Source of the DNA: Nigrospora sphaerica
Lineage: Eukaryota; Ascomycota; Sordariomycetes; Amphisphaeriales; Apiosporaceae
NCBI GenBank assembly: GCA_018287875.1
Contig: JAGVVL010000002.1
Coordinates: forward strand, 5,022,001-5,086,000
Direction: 5' to 3'
Length of the DNA stretch: 64,000 nt
Position 1 is the first letter of the stretch. Every line of letters starts with the position of its first letter. Shown piece by piece: positions 1 to 12,868 of this stretch. The notes under the pieces were generated by a model that saw only the letters and a list, made by a program, of their open reading frames with translations, ran no database searches and was not told where the DNA came from. Made by a program: the position numbers and the translations under genes.

Positions 1-2136
1 CTATGGATGGTGTGCCACAGGGCTTACCGGGTCTGGCAATTCGAGCAGAGGGATCTGCCTGGATATGTGAAGCAGACGGTCCGGGTTGGCAGCTGATGCT
101 CGAGGACGTCTGATTGGCGGTGTCGGATGCGAGGCGTTCCAAGGAAGAGAATACGGAGGGTAGGATCAGCAAGAGTGCGAAGTCCCGGTAGGGGCTCGCA
201 CGTCATGCAAGCGGCCTTCGTCCTATCTCCAGTCTGGACAAGGGCCTTGGGGAGCTTTACCATGACGCGGAACTATCCCTCTGGTGCCGAGAACCAAGTT
301 GGCCCCGGACCTTGAGCTTGAGTGGGAAGCCTGAAATGGCCAGGGGTTCAGCCGAAGTGGCCAGGCGCGGTGGTGATCTACATTCAAGTCACCCGGAAAA
401 GGCGGCGCTGGGACAGGCTTCCCTCGCTGGCTACCTGTCTCGATCGTAGCTCGATAGGGTACTCGCCGACTGGGCAGACCGGGTTCAGCACTCGGTAGCA
501 CAGCTGGTCCTAGATGCCTTTCAGCCCTCGGTGGCCAGGCCCCGTTTCGTGCCCGTGATACATGAGGTGCATACCACTAGAGTTGTGATGAGGAACGGTG
601 GGCTGGATCGTCATAATTCCCGGGATTCCCGAGCCGTGGCATTAAAGCTTGACCTGACAGCAGGGCAGGTGAATGTCAACCTTGGACACGAAAGAAGGGG
701 GGGGACAACCTGTGGCAACGGGGGAGGAAAGCAGGTCGCTAGCGCAAGTGACCACCATGTGTACGGCGAAGCATACCAAGTATTCACCGAGCCAATAGAA
801 CTCGGGGCGAAAACCATTAGTACGGAGTCTGCGCCCATACATCCATCCCATGCCTGGGTCGGCGGCTGCCATTTGGGCAGTTGACGATGGCGTCGAGTTA
901 CATGACAGGAATCGGGCTGCATGGGGAGGGAGAAATGGGTAGATCGGTGAGACCTGCCTCCGGATCTGGGGCGATTGAGACGTGTGAATAGACGGATACC
1001 GATACCATTCCATCACCAGAGCGATCGATCCGGCAAGTCAAGCCCAAGCTCCATTCCCCCCAGTGTAGCCAGGCGACCTCAGTTGAATGGGAAGCTTCAA
1101 CACAGCACCTTCCTAAAGACGTGTTACGTAGGTAGGTGCTTTACTTATGTAGTTAGGCCCCATAGATGTGGGGTGGCAGCAGGCAAGTAACTCGCGGGAC
1201 TCGTATTCCTCACGATTGTTTGAAGGCGCGCTGGGGTTGGGATTAGGAGGTGGATGCCGCTCGATTCTAGGTATTTAATCCACGGCTTTCTGCTCTACTC
1301 ACGTCGTGCTGCACGAACGCGACGTGTAGCCGTAAGAAAATAGACCCGGATTCCCTAACCGTGTGCTATAACCAGGATCCATGTCCCTCCCCCTCCCCCA
1401 GTGGGTGAGCCAAGCCGCTATGGCCCCCAGATAAGGCTTCCTGGGGTCTGCAGCCAGGCATCTTGGTGAAGCTTGATGCATCGACATCTGCCAAGCAGGG
1501 CTCGCAGGGCTCGCAGGGCTCCCTGCAGGACCGCCTCCTCCCCCACCCCCTCATTCGAGATCCGGCCCCATCATGAAGATCGTCGGACGAATGGGTCCAT
1601 GGAGGGCGTGTGGGCCAAAAAAAAAGCTGGGGAGGCAGGGTCGTCTTCTTCCCCGCATCCAACGGGCACCCGTGCCGGCCCCGAACGGCAGTTAGGGCCA
1701 CCCCGATAGATTGTATTATCGGACCAAGCAGCAGGCAAAGGGAGGCGGCGTACGCGCTAAGAATCAAAGCATTGAGAGCTGCGGGCGATCGCCCCCTTCA
1801 GCTGGGGAAAGTTGTTGCTCAGCTAGTCATACCCTCCCTCAGGGACGGAACATGCAGTCATACCATTCATTCGCTTCACAGCTATGCGTGGTGGTCCGCG
1901 CAGGCTCGGGCCCAGGGTCCATTGGTAAGCAGGGTATACACTGGGACGGACCGACGCCAGAATACTTTGGCAAATCATGTAACGAAAAAGAAGAAGGCAG
2001 GCAAGTCCTCTGAACAGCGAGCACGGCTGCAAAAAGAAAATGGGGGTATCAAATCGCTGTACGCTGGATCTCGACCGCCTGTCACCCACCAGGGCGCTCC
2101 CTGTGCCTCCGTCGGAATCACATGTTCTCCCACGCC
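1..2136. other. Intergenic stretch, no gene seen
   Basis: I see no frame with a recognisable protein, no spliced model that holds together and no RNA gene. Open frames here are short, overlap on both strands and have mixed composition. A TAGGTA-type motif lies near 1127-1138, and a short imperfect repeat of a GGGCTCGCA-like unit lies near 1497-1521. The right end would contain the 3' UTR of the Abp2 gene that ends at 2137. Confidence 0.6.
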
Positions 2137-4139
2137 TCAGTCACGAATCGTCTCCCACACCCTCGCGCGCAGGTGGCGGACCTCTCTCGTGCCCGCCGTC
2201 GTCGCCCGCAGCAGCTCTTCATATTTCTCCTTCCACCGCGCCGCCTCGCCTGCTTCGGAATCGCCGCCGCCGGCTTCGGCGTCCCTCCCGCCGCCCACTT
2301 TCCTCTTCCACTGATCGTGGGCCACGGTCCCGAAGAACGACAGCTCCCCCCGCAGTGTGCCATACAGCAGGGGCCAACGGCAATCGTACCGACTGTGCGT
2401 CGGCCCCTCGTCCACCCGCTTGACCGTGACTCGGGTGTCACCCCGCAAAAGGCTGCCCCCCGCCAGTGCGGCCAGGTTCCGTAGGAAGGCGTCCGGCGTC
2501 GGGCCTTGCGACGCCAGGTCTTCGATGATCTTCTTGGCTAGGGCCGTGGCTTCCTCAAGGCTGCAAGCTGCAATCTTGTTGCCGCTGGCATCGGCCCAGT
2601 CCGCCGTCAGGAGGTCCGACACGATGGTCCTTTCCATTACCATCATGCTGGCTCTCCCGCCGTCGGGTGCAGTTTGGGTAACCTGAACACCCCCGTAGCT
2701 TCGTAGCGAAGGACCAAGTTTCCCATTGGCCCCGGGATGCCCTAGTGTGGGCACATCCGCTGTCCCAGGGGCTCTCGTCTCGGCGCGGGCCCCAGCCGTG
2801 CTTCCCTCGGCACTCGCAAGGGCGGGCGGGGGTGTTGCCAGTCGGACGGAGCCACTGGCTCGCTGGGGAACTTGCAGCGAGAGCCGACCTGGCCGGTTCG
2901 GACGAGGGCCGGGAGGTGCCGGCCGGCTCGGACCCACTGGGGAGTTGGTCTCGAGCATGATAACGGGCGTTGTAGCTGCCGGACCGGCTGGCAGAGGGCT
3001 GCTGTCCGCGACTGCCTTGGTTGTTTCAAGCACTGGGCTGGCCTCCGCAATAGCGGGCGTCGCCAGCTCGTGGTTCCGCTGAATAGGCGGTCTACCGCGC
3101 GGTTTTCCGCCCGCCCCGTTGCCTGCGGATCTCCAGGCTGACGAGAGGACCTTGGCGCCGTGTCTGCGCCTAGTCACAACCGAGCGAGGCTCGGCGGAAT
3201 CCGCCCAGAAGGGGCCATTCATGGGCGTCATGGCCGACTGCGGATGGGCGGTCAAGGGCGTGCGCGAGGCGTCCGGACCCCACGGGAAGCCCGATTCGGG
3301 GCCCGGCAGAATGCTCGACCTGGCTTGCTCAGCCGAAGGGAACAAAATGGCGCCCCTGCCGTCCGGGTGGGCGGTCCAGAGCTCCAGACCGTCCTGCCGC
3401 GCCGCTCGCATCTCGGTCTGCAACGAGGGCGAAGCGAGGCGCGGCCGTTGCGACGGGGACTTGTTGAGGTCGTCTTCCGGCTTCCGGCGACCCCGGCGAG
3501 GGCGTATGTGCGGCAAAAGGGCGCGCAAGGCCATGTCGTCTTCAGCGGCCACCCCGTCACGACCGCCTTCGCAGACGGGGTCCGCGTCGGTCGGCACGTG
3601 CGTCCAGTACGGGTGCTTGCGCCCGAGCAGATAATCGAAGAAGGCATTGACATGCATCGAGTGCATCCATCGCTGTCGTAGTCGTCGTCAGCCAAGGCCC
3701 GGCGAAGTAGCCCCGGAGCTGCAGCACCTACCTTGAGTCGCACGGCATACTGTTGAATCTTCTGGGAGCTCTGGCCTTTTTCCTGGTCGGGGGGTGTCAC
3801 GCCGAGCTTCACGGCCAAGTCGGCCCAAGTCTTCAGCTCCTTGTTCTCGAGTTGTTTGATGAGCTCAAACAGCACGAAGGGACGAAAGGTTTTGCCGTCG
3901 CTCTTGGGCAGCGCCCGGAATGCTTCCCTTAACGGGGCGCTGTCGGCCGTCAGGGGCACGGCCGGGTTGCAATAGAGAATAAAGCTGACGTAGGCATCCT
4001 CTATGGTGGCCTCGGTCACGTGGGTGTCAGGCAGCGCCGGCCGGACTCCGTCGTGCCCGGGCGATACTATTGTAATCGAGGTGGGCTGGGCCGGCGGGGA
4101 CGTATTTGGGTCCAGCAACGAAGTGGTCATTCTGACCAC
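2137..4139 (-). CDS. abp2: ARS-binding protein 2 (Abp2) family protein
   Basis: Two exons: 4139-3732 and 3672-2137, with a 59-nt GT-AG intron in phase 0 (donor AAG|GTAGGT, acceptor CGACAG|CG). The protein is about 647 aa. Residues ~30-160 match the Abp2 domain known from the fission-yeast ARS-binding protein. Visible landmarks are FILYCNPAVPL, PKSDGKTFRPFVLFELIKQL, a KTWADLAVKLGV helix and QKIQQYAVRLK. Across the splice this joins RWMHSMHVNAFFDYLLG and KHPYW, which strongly supports the intron. The rest is a long low-complexity Pro/Ala/Ser tail with basic patches (RPRRGRRK) and a more ordered C-terminal part ending in a probable coiled coil. The family is nuclear and DNA-binding; a role at replication origins or chromatin is known for S. 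pombe Abp2 and only inferred here. The gene is divergent from the carrier gene at 6162. Confidence 0.88.
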
Positions 4140-6161
4140 GAGGACTTATGAATCGTACAGGCGCCGATGGGGACCATAGACCGTCACCCGCCGTCGCAGG
4201 GAATGTTCCCCCGCGCTGTCGCGTCGAGCGAGGCCCACGTGATCTGCCTTAGAGACGCGGTGGTTGGTCCCGTATAGTAATATGATCCCGGTGCCATGGG
4301 ATGGGAACCTTGGCCGTAACTTACGGGCTCCAGGCCAAGCGGGTTCTGACGCCTCCACGGCAGTGGTGCCGACAGTATACTAACGAGAGGTCGTGGCTAT
4401 CGCTTGGTTAGTAGCCCCGGCTGGGATTATTGTCGCGGCTCTCAGTCTTCAGGGATGGCACAGGTTGTGGGTGCACAGAACGAGCCGTTGCTGGTCTGGG
4501 GTATTTCTCTCGGGTATAACGAGAGACTTGAGGACGGCAAATACACTGGAAAACAAGGCAGGTGGCTTCGCTGTAGAAAACAAATACCCGGAATGGGGGG
4601 CGGTGGTGCTATTTTGAGACATTGGTGTATGGGGTATCATTGATTACGCCCCTAGATTTCTATTTTTGGCCCGGTAACGATAAGTCGACGGGGTGTGACC
4701 GCCTGTGGTCCCTGATGCATCTGCGTGGCAAAGAAGGCCTGTAGTGGAATTACTGACCGTCGGATTAATATGGCAAGGAAGGCAAACCACGTGATTTGGG
4801 GGCGGATTTCCACAATATCTCGGGCTTCCTCTGACTTGTATGCCCTTGCGCCGCGTAACTCGCTCACAGCGCCTGTCGGCGCGTCGCGTCCGATAACGAT
4901 TTCGCACCGGGGACCGAACGACTGGCTAACGACACGTACAACCGGAGGGCGTTACTAGCGCCTACGAGACTGACTCGCAGCCAACTGCGTTGCCTTGTTT
5001 CGCCGGACTGGACGCTGGTGACGATTGAAGGGCCGAGTAAGAGGACTGGTATGGGAATTTGGTTGGTAGTTCTTATATTCACCTCGACCCCTGGCCAGCC
5101 ATGGACTGGCTGGGCCTTCACGCAGCCGATCCGGGACATACAATACCGAGTAGCCTCGGAGGGTCCCTTCCACCCCCTAACAGTTTTTTCTGTAGTATAC
5201 TCGTTGGCCGTTGCTTATTTTGCCCTCTCCTGGTGTGGATTATAAGGAGAGAAGTCAACAAGTAGGTGTTTTCATGTACCTTCTTGCCTAAGACGGATAT
5301 TGACTAAACCCAAGGCACAAAAAGCATGTGATGGAGACCCCCTCGCCTCGATCCCCGTCTTGATCAGGGCCGGGAAAGACGAAAGGTCAAGCAATCACGT
5401 TTCAGTTGGAAGCAACAACCCGAGGATGCACCACGTGCTGCCCGTTGGCATTTCCGAACAAGAACTGCCAATGGATGTGGCGAGGCACTCTGAAGATGGA
5501 TGTCTGGGTAGTACCCACAGATTTGTACATATGGTACCTACATATGCAATAAAGAACCTCCCGTCCCTAGCCGGGCTCGCCTGGTAACGCCTCCCGATGC
5601 TGCTGCTGATGAGCAGAGCGAATGACCATGGGAAGGCCGGCACATGTGAAATTGAGCTGGAAAACGGGGAGGGGAGGAATGGATCCACAACATGGAACCG
5701 GGGAAGGGCTCGATCCGTTGAATGAGCGCCCTCCTGACCACCCCCCCGCATACTCCGTACTTTAGTGTGCTGTAGGGTGACCGTAGGACCTGTACAGCTA
5801 CGTACGTAGCCGCCCCAAACTAGGGACTCTCTAGCTGCATCGGACCTCGGCTTTGAAACCTGGAGACACTTGAACGCCAGGCCACTTCTACGCCTTTAAG
5901 TATTCTCCCACCGAGGCCCGCGAGCGACCGGTCGCATCTATGTGAATCTTGGGCCGACACTTTTGAGAGAGCACGTTTGCTCCCGAGCCTCGACCGACTC
6001 CCTACCTCTTCTAACCTCCCCCTTCCTGCCAGCCCGTCCCCTGTATTTGTATTCGTACACACTCGCGCGCCCGACCCTCGGCATCGGCACCTTCCGATCC
6101 CACACCGTTCTCCTCCGCGCCCCTTCTCTCGTTCCCGAGTCCGATACGAAAGAACGGCATC
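4140..6161. other. 2-kb divergent intergenic region
   Basis: This lies between the Abp2 gene (minus) and the peroxisomal carrier gene (plus), so both promoters must be here. Nothing protein-like could be assembled. The stretch 4380-5250 is somewhat richer in A+T than its surroundings but shows no recognisable transposon protein. The last ~200 bases (5960-6160) are pyrimidine-rich, as expected for the 5' leader of the carrier gene. Confidence 0.55.
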
Positions 6162-7323
6162 ATGGCGCCCTCGGCCTCCAAGCCCGTGCTCCCGCAGAAT
6201 GACCAGGTCGCCCACGCCCTTGCCGGCGCCGGCGGCGGCGTGCTGTCCATGATCCTGACGTACGTTGCTCCCCACGGGCGCCTCTCTCTCGCTCTCCGTG
6301 TCCCCCCCTTCCCCCTCCCCCGTGCGCCCGACGGCATTTGCGGCTTCTTGTCGTCTTACTGACCCGGCCGACCCGTTTCCCCAGGTACCCGCTGATTACG
6401 CTCTCGACGCGCGCGCAGGTCGAGTCGAACCGGGCCGAGACGCCCTTCCTGGCGGCCGTGCGGGCCATCGTGGCGCGCGAGGGCGTTTCGGGCCTGTACG
6501 CGGGGCTCGACAGCGCCGTGTTCGGCATCAGCGTGACCAACTTTGTCTACTACTACTGGTACGAGTGGACGCGCAACTTCTTCGAGCGGGCGGCGCTCCG
6601 GGCCGGCCGCGCCAGCCGCAAGCTCACGACGGTCGAGTCTATGATGGCGGGCGCCCTGGCTGGCTCCGCCACCGTCATCCTCACCAACCCCATCTGGGTC
6701 ATCAACACGCGCATGACGACGCGCCGCCAGCACCTCGAGGAGGAAAAGGGCGCTGGCCAGCCCGGCGCCGCCCGCAAGTCCAACCCCACCACCCTCGGCA
6801 CCCTGCTCTCCCTGCTCCGCGAGGAGGGGCCCCAGGCCCTCTTCCGCGGCGTTGTGCCCGCCCTTGTGCTCGTCATCAACCCCATTCTGCAGTACACCCT
6901 GTTCGAGCAGATGAAGAACGCCTGGGAGCGCCGCCGCAAGACCAACATCACCCCCGGCGTTGCCTTCCTGCTCGGCGCCCTCGGAAAGCTCTTTGCCACA
7001 TCCATTACCTACCCGTACATCACGGTCAAGAGCCAGATGCACGTGGCTGGCAACGGAAAGCGGGAGGGCATGAGCGAGGCCATCAGCCGCGTCATCCGGG
7101 AGGAGGGCTACAAGGGCCTGTACAAAGGTGGGTTTTTGTTCTTTCCCTCTCCTGCTTCTTCCCGCCCAGCCTATGCTGACCGTTTCTGGTAGGTATCGCG
7201 CCCAAGGTCACCCAGAGCGTTCTGACGGCCGCCTTTCTGTTCGCCTTCAAAGACGTGCTGTATGAACAGACAGTTCGCTTGCGGGTCATGGCCGCTGCCA
7301 AAAAGGCAATCAAGGCGCCCTGA
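6162..7323 (+). CDS. PMP47: Peroxisomal adenine nucleotide transporter (Pmp47/Ant1 type mitochondrial-carrier family)
   Basis: Three exons: 6162-6259, 6385-7127 and 7193-7323, giving 323 aa. The introns are 125 and 65 nt. The first splice rebuilds the signature MILTYPLITLSTRAQVE across the junction (AC|G phase 2) and the second rebuilds LYKGIAPKV. Three carrier repeats are visible: YPLITLSTRAQ in repeat 1, NPIWVINTRM in repeat 2 and YPYITVKSQMHVA in repeat 3. The first and third are characteristic of the Pmp47/Ant1 branch, which exchanges cytosolic ATP for peroxisomal AMP to drive fatty-acid activation. Length and six predicted membrane helices fit the family. Location in peroxisomes is inferred from the family. 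The gene is convergent with NAA35, with 609 bp between the stops. Confidence 0.9.
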
Positions 7324-7932
7324 GCATGCCTCCACTCTCTCGTAGTTCCCCTGGCCCCCAAGCCTTGGTCCTTCCCCAACGCGTTCGGCTTTGTGCTGTG
7401 TTCCCGTCCCCAACGGCGGGTTAAGCGCGGCGAGCAAGGACAACCAGGATATGCCGTTGGCTGGGGAGCGCTGCTGTGGAGGATCAATCCTCGAAATGAC
7501 TTGAGGCACCCCGAGACAGCATCGTAAGCCGGATGGGCACCCTTTCAAAGGCGCCGTCTTTTCATCCCATTGGCGTTTTACAGAATTGCATTGATACCCG
7601 CAGCTACAAAACCGAAACACACGCTGTATACGAATCTCCATGTTGCGGTGCTGCCCAGATAGCAGCTTGACCCCTGACACCTCAATCTGAATGCCGGCCG
7701 TTGTAGACAAAATATCATGTGTAACATGGCAAGCACTGTCGGCGCAAAGAGGAGTAAGGTGTGCGTAAACCAAGCATAGCCGTACATTCTAGACGCGTAG
7801 AAAAGTCCACGCACCGTCTACAAGTGTATGTGGGAGACGGCCATGCTTATAATGGTTGTCCAAAAACCCCCAGGGCCGCTGATCACCTTCCTGCCGCGCA
7901 TGCGCACTGGCGGAATGTTCGGGCGCTGGCCG

Positions 7933-10312
7933 TCATGCCACAGCCTCCAGCTTGGGCACCACCCACCAGTCGTGGCATCCTTTCCCTGGCTCGGGAAGCT
8001 CGGCTTTCAACTTCAGATCGCCGTCCTCACCCACGGACTCGATCGCCTTCCGCAAAGTCGATATGGCAGTAACCGCCGTAACCGCCGATTTCTGACATCC
8101 CTTCATATTATCGAGCCATCGGTCGTGGCAGCCAACGGAGAAAGTCTGCAGGTCCGTCATTTTGCCCAGGGCGTCGTATCCCTTCTTCGCACCGCTCACT
8201 GCATTTTCGGCGTACTTGAGTAGTTCGGAGATCGACGTTTCCGGCTGGGCAGTCGCTTTCGTAAAGTCGTCGAACGAAGGCAGCTGGGGAAGTCCAATGT
8301 TGGCGAATGGCTTCATGCGAACCTCGTAGCGAAGAAGATCGTTGCTGTACGGCCTTTCTGGTACTTTGATCAGCTTCAGACGCTGCAGCGCCGTGAACAA
8401 GCAGCACAGCCCATCGGCGAACTCCCACGTGCAGGCTGCGTCCAACATCGTCACCCGTATGTAAGCCATGCACCGCGTGAAGTTTCGTTCCTCAGCCTCT
8501 GTGCAAACCTTGGTGCTCGTGACCTTGTTAAGGTCTCGTAGAATAAAGGTCTTGATGCGGTCGCCGTGCTGGGCTCGGGTCTTGGCGAGGTAATTCAGAT
8601 ACCAATACATGCCCGCAAGCTCATCTGGCTGGTACATGGAAAGTTCGAAGCCAAGCTGCACGATCCACTCCATTTGCCGCAGCTTGTACAGGTACGCCCA
8701 GGACGAAAGGGGGAGGGAGTAGCCGACGTGACCCAGTTGGTTGGTGTACGGTTGCTCGTCCAGACACACCTGCAGCAGACAATCAATCTCCTCCACGTCA
8801 CCCTGGAGGATATCCCATTCCTGGATGCTGTGGCAAAGCGTTCGTCGAACTCGACACCGGTTCTGGCAGAGAATTCTGAAGATGTCAAAGTAGCATTCGG
8901 CGACACGCCCACGAAAATGCTCCATCTGTGCGGAAAGCTGGTGGCGTGGATCCGTGGGTACCTCGATGTTATCGTTGGCAGGGTTTAGTTGCCGTGCGTT
9001 AGGGAGCACGACGATTTGAAGGTCATCGTCCAGAATTTTCCGAATGCTGTGATGACCCAAGACAACCATGTCCTTGAACAAAAGGCCCTGCATCATGGAG
9101 CGGATGAAGACCAGGGGCTGCGGTTTGCGTGCTTGAAAGGTTGCCACGAAATTCTTCACGTCGGGTTAGTCAATACCCAGGAGTAGAAGCACGGAGCAGG
9201 GATGGGGCAACCGACCAAAAGGCTTTGGGGATCGACGTATTTGAGGACATCCATGACGTCCCGGCCGTCCCGGAACATCTGCTTGAATTGCGTGTACATA
9301 TCGTCAAAGCTGGGCTGGATGATGGGTCGCGGTGGCATAGTGCTGGCCAAGCGCCGCTGCAGCTTAGTGCTGAACGCCACTGGGACCTCCTTGGCCAAGC
9401 CGTGCTGTTTCTTGATGTTCTCCATGAGGCCATGCATCTGGACCCATGGCATCTTCAGCGACTCGGGGTTGGACTTCCGCAGGGGATACAGCTCCATGGC
9501 CCTGAGGAACGCGACACGCAGCTCCAGGCGCAGATCCAATGCCACGGACAAATTCTTGGGAATGCCACTCGCCACTCGCAGGTCTGCCCTGGCCTGCTGG
9601 AGCATGGCGTAAAGTTCCTTCAGGGGAACGTCGGCACAGAGATTGCACTCGTATGTGTTGGTTACAAAATCTTCTTCCTGTGGTACGCCTAGCGGTTAGC
9701 GTCCAAGGATGGCCGTGAGACGCGATAAAGGGACGAGTGCTCACCTCGTAGTAAAGTTCCTCCTTCATCAGCTCATTGACGTAGTGGCAGCCTCTGACGA
9801 GCGCGATGCAATATGCCCGCAATATAAAAAGAAACTGGGGTTCCTTGACGTCTGGATCGCGTATGAATACGGCATCGCCAAGGGTTTGCGGCGAGGACTG
9901 AGTTAGTGCATCGATGTAGACGCTTGTCAAAATGGTCTGCGACAGAGGATATCCTTGATGCCATGCCAACTGGGTTCGGGTCAGCTTCCGCGGAGGACCC
10001 GGGATGAAAGGAGCGGCGAACCTCGAGGCAGAGCAGCTGGTCGATGATGCCAAGCACCTCCTCGGGCAGGAGGTTGCGGGATACATCATAATCGTCCCCG
10101 AGGGACTCGCCCTCGGCAAGGCAACCGCTGTCCATCTTGGGATCCATGATCTCTAGGGCCGAGACGGACTCGAAGAGCGTAAAATGGCCATCTTTCACGA
10201 TTTGGCCAGGGGCCAGGTGCTTAACGGCATCGGCGAACGTGGCGGTGATGTCCGTGGCCATGATGCCCGGGTGCGACGCGCTCGGAGGCGGCGGCATCGT
10301 GGCACCCTCCAT
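7933..10312 (-). CDS. MAK10: N-terminal acetyltransferase NatC auxiliary subunit Mak10/Naa35
   Basis: Four exons: 10312-10022, 9969-9745, 9677-9216 and 9153-7933, giving 732 aa. Introns of 52, 67 and 62 nt are all in phase 0. The N-terminus carries the Mak10 signature (HFTLFESVSALEIMDPKMDSG, then LPEEVLGIIDQLLCLE joined by splicing to LAWHQGYPLSQT). Later blocks FILRAYCIALVRGCH, NFVATFQARKPQPLVFIR and MEWIVQLGFELSMYQPDELAG also fit the family. Naa35 is the ribosome-anchoring scaffold of NatC (with Naa30 and Naa38), which acetylates Met-hydrophobic N-termini. The start is chosen because an in-frame TAA lies just upstream and the protein begins at the conserved region. The third intron uses an AAG acceptor (GTGAAG), which is less common; the stop at 9156 shows some intron is needed there. 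Confidence 0.9.
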
Positions 10313-11968
10313 CTGGGCGTTTGCGCAGTTGGCGGCGCTGAGTATGGCTATCCGTTAATGGTGTATTGGCGCCGTGGACACCCCCCAAAGTGCGTACCTA
10401 TGCTGTTGTGTGTGTTCAATCGTGGGGGGAAAGCCTGAAAGGCGTCCAAAATTCCAGAGGCAACGAGCGAAACCCCCACCAGGCACGTCAGGCGCTACGG
10501 GATGCTGTTCAACGAGCCCACCGAGTAACGGGCGTCCGTCCGGCAGACCGCTTCGAGAGATGCAGATTAGGTTGGTGATGCGGCTCACTTCCTGAGCGAG
10601 ATAGTTAATTTATTAGATAGGTAGGTGCTCTCTGTGCTGTTGCTGCTGTGTGGTTGGGCTAGGTGTGCATAAGTAGCCACGGGGGATTGATGGTGTTGAG
10701 TGGGGAGCTTGTGAAAGCGATGCGTCCATGACCCCACGATCTATCTGCCCAGCACAGGTTTCCGGGTCTGCTGGGCGTGCGGCTTATCCGGGCAAGAGCA
10801 ACTGGGAGCAGACAAGTTACCTGGAACAAGTGCCTTGCGCAGGTACCCAAATTAGTAGCCCGTACGTACTAAAAGCATACATAGGGAGGGAAGTAAAGAG
10901 GAGGAATTGACGGGTCTAAGCTAGGGCCAAGTTCATGGACCTCTACAAGTACTTTATCAATTAATGATTGGTCCCATGCTACAAAGTGTGATTGGGCGCC
11001 GCAAACAACTGACGAACAGATGAGGTCTCGGAAACGGAGCTGGAAGGATTTATCAAGGAAACCACGGCTATGGTGTTGCTGACTGGCGGGCCGGGCTGGT
11101 GGAAAGCCGATTGCTGGCCCAACAAATGAATTTCGCGCACCCTCCCCGGCACGCTCGCAGAGGTGCATGGGTGTTCCCATTGGGATGGGCGTATCCAATG
11201 AGTACATGGGTATGGAGGGACCTAGGCTCGGCCGCTATCCCATGGGTTTCTTCCCTGCACGTACATAGTTGTAGACGCAAGCCGCTGGCTGCTGCGGGCG
11301 CCAGCCGATAATGCTAGCGTTCCTTGGCCGGTTGAAATACCGCGTCATGCGCTGCCCTACATGTCCCACGTACATAGCTGGAGACATGTGCCGAGCGTGC
11401 CCTACGTTCTGTATAAACCCCATAAACGGGGCTCGTTGGTACATGCAAGCGCATATATATCCAGGCTGTACATGCATGTATCTGCTAGGTATTTGCCTCT
11501 GCCGACTTTACGGACCGGCGTGGTAGCTATCTACGGGCTGCCTCCTCACATCTGCCCGCCTCGCCCAAGTTCATGCGAATGCCGTCACGAATCACACAGC
11601 CATTGGTCCGAGAGTCGGGAACATGGCTCGCCATTGACCCGCCTCCCAAGCGCCATGCGAGCCTGGAATAATTCCTTTCCATGAACGTCAATGGCAAGTG
11701 CGACGGTCATTGCCCACCAGTGGCCATGGAGGGGCGCATGGGGCATCAGATAGACGGATGGGTGCACGAAGAGCCTTGATCGATTGATCGAGTCTATGAA
11801 ATCCTGCTTGGTTTATACATCTGTACAATGGGGTAAGCCCGGGGGCGGTGGCGTGTCCGTTCCTCGTCGAATATCAGTCGCCCCGGCCGGCCCGGCAGCT
11901 CCTCCTCCGGGCACGCATATCGCCAGCCCGCGCGGACGGCTTCCGGTCGCCATTAGATTGTCCGTTGC
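10313..11968. other. 1.6-kb intergenic stretch, no gene seen
   Basis: This lies between the start of NAA35 and the 3' end of the ATP synthase epsilon gene. No credible coding frame was found. A TAGGTAGGTGC motif occurs near 10617-10628, and several CATGTACGTACAT-like palindromic words lie at 11260-11480. It should hold the NAA35 promoter. Confidence 0.55.
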
Positions 11969-12363
11969 TTAAGCGGAGCCCGAACCGGCGCTCTCGGCCA
12001 TGGCGGCAGCGTTGGCATCGTTCAGGTTCTTAACCTCACCCTGCTTGCCGTTCTGTGTGAGGCAAAACCTGTCAGCTCCCGGTTCCGTCCATGATACGCC
12101 TTGGCACAGCGGCCATGTGGTACTCACCGACCAGCGCGCGAAACGCAGATCCGACTCGCCTCGGCGCTCGGCGGCCACTCTCTTGTCCTCCTTCAGACTC
12201 CGGCGCACAGTACGGGCGGCGATGGCCAGGTAGCGGTTGTAGCTGGGCAAGGGAATCGGGTCAGCTCGGCCTGCTTGCTGCAGCTCGGTCGGCCCGCTCG
12301 AGGGGCTGCGTCGCAAAGGCACTAGACTCACGTCAAACCGGCGGACTTCCACGCGAACACCAT
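11969..12363 (-). CDS. ATP15: Mitochondrial F1-ATP synthase subunit epsilon
   Basis: Three exons: 12363-12332, 12242-12128 and 12052-11969, encoding a 76-aa protein. Introns are 89 nt (GTGAGT...CCCAG) and 75 nt (GTGAGT...ACACAG). The protein starts MVFAWKSAGLTYNRYLAIAA and continues with RTVRRSLKEDKR, ERRGESDLRFARW and NGKQGEVKNL, the standard fungal epsilon sequence. It is a central-stalk subunit of the matrix F1 sector and binds gamma and delta. There is no long presequence, as usual for this subunit. The gene sits downstream of and in the same orientation as QCR2, 505 bp from its stop. It is too finely split to appear as one open frame, so the start comes from the conserved N-terminus rather than frame length. 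Confidence 0.93.
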
Positions 12364-12868
12364 TTTGACGGTCGCTAACGGGGTTGATGGGAGTTGTGGG
12401 GTGTTTGTAAGGTTGTTGCGTCGGGATGTACTTTAGACTGGAAGCTCAAAGCTGCTCAAGAAAACGAGGTTGACCAACCGGGCACCTAAAGTCCGCCAAC
12501 CGGACCCGGTCACGTGACAAGCATCCCGAACTTAACAACCGATGCAAGAATACGCCGAAGATACAACCCGGTCCAACAGCCAGCGCTGGCCGAAAATGCC
12601 CAATTCGATTCTCCAACGCCTTGCGAAGGGTTACCAAGGCTGCTTGATAGCAGAGCCGGTTCGGATGACCTCTTCCCACTGGGTACTTTTTTTTTTACTG
12701 CGCACCGCTCTTCGCCTCGCGAGGAGCGCTCTACGTCGCGACGGGTCTGGAATGCTACCGGATTGTGGAAAGCTCTAGGGAAATTTACTATATGCACAGG
12801 TGCTAATCACGTATTGCCAGCCATGAGCTGAGTTTTGGTGGTACACATTGGTTGTCCGTCTCCCCCGT

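Noticed and set aside
1610..2314. 234-codon plus-strand frame at the left edge
   Set aside because: Low-complexity, no homology seen, and it overlaps the end of the Abp2 gene on the other strand.
4380..5250. AT-richer stretch as a mutated (RIP-affected) transposon
   Set aside because: No reverse transcriptase, transposase or terminal repeats could be recognised, and the base shift is mild.
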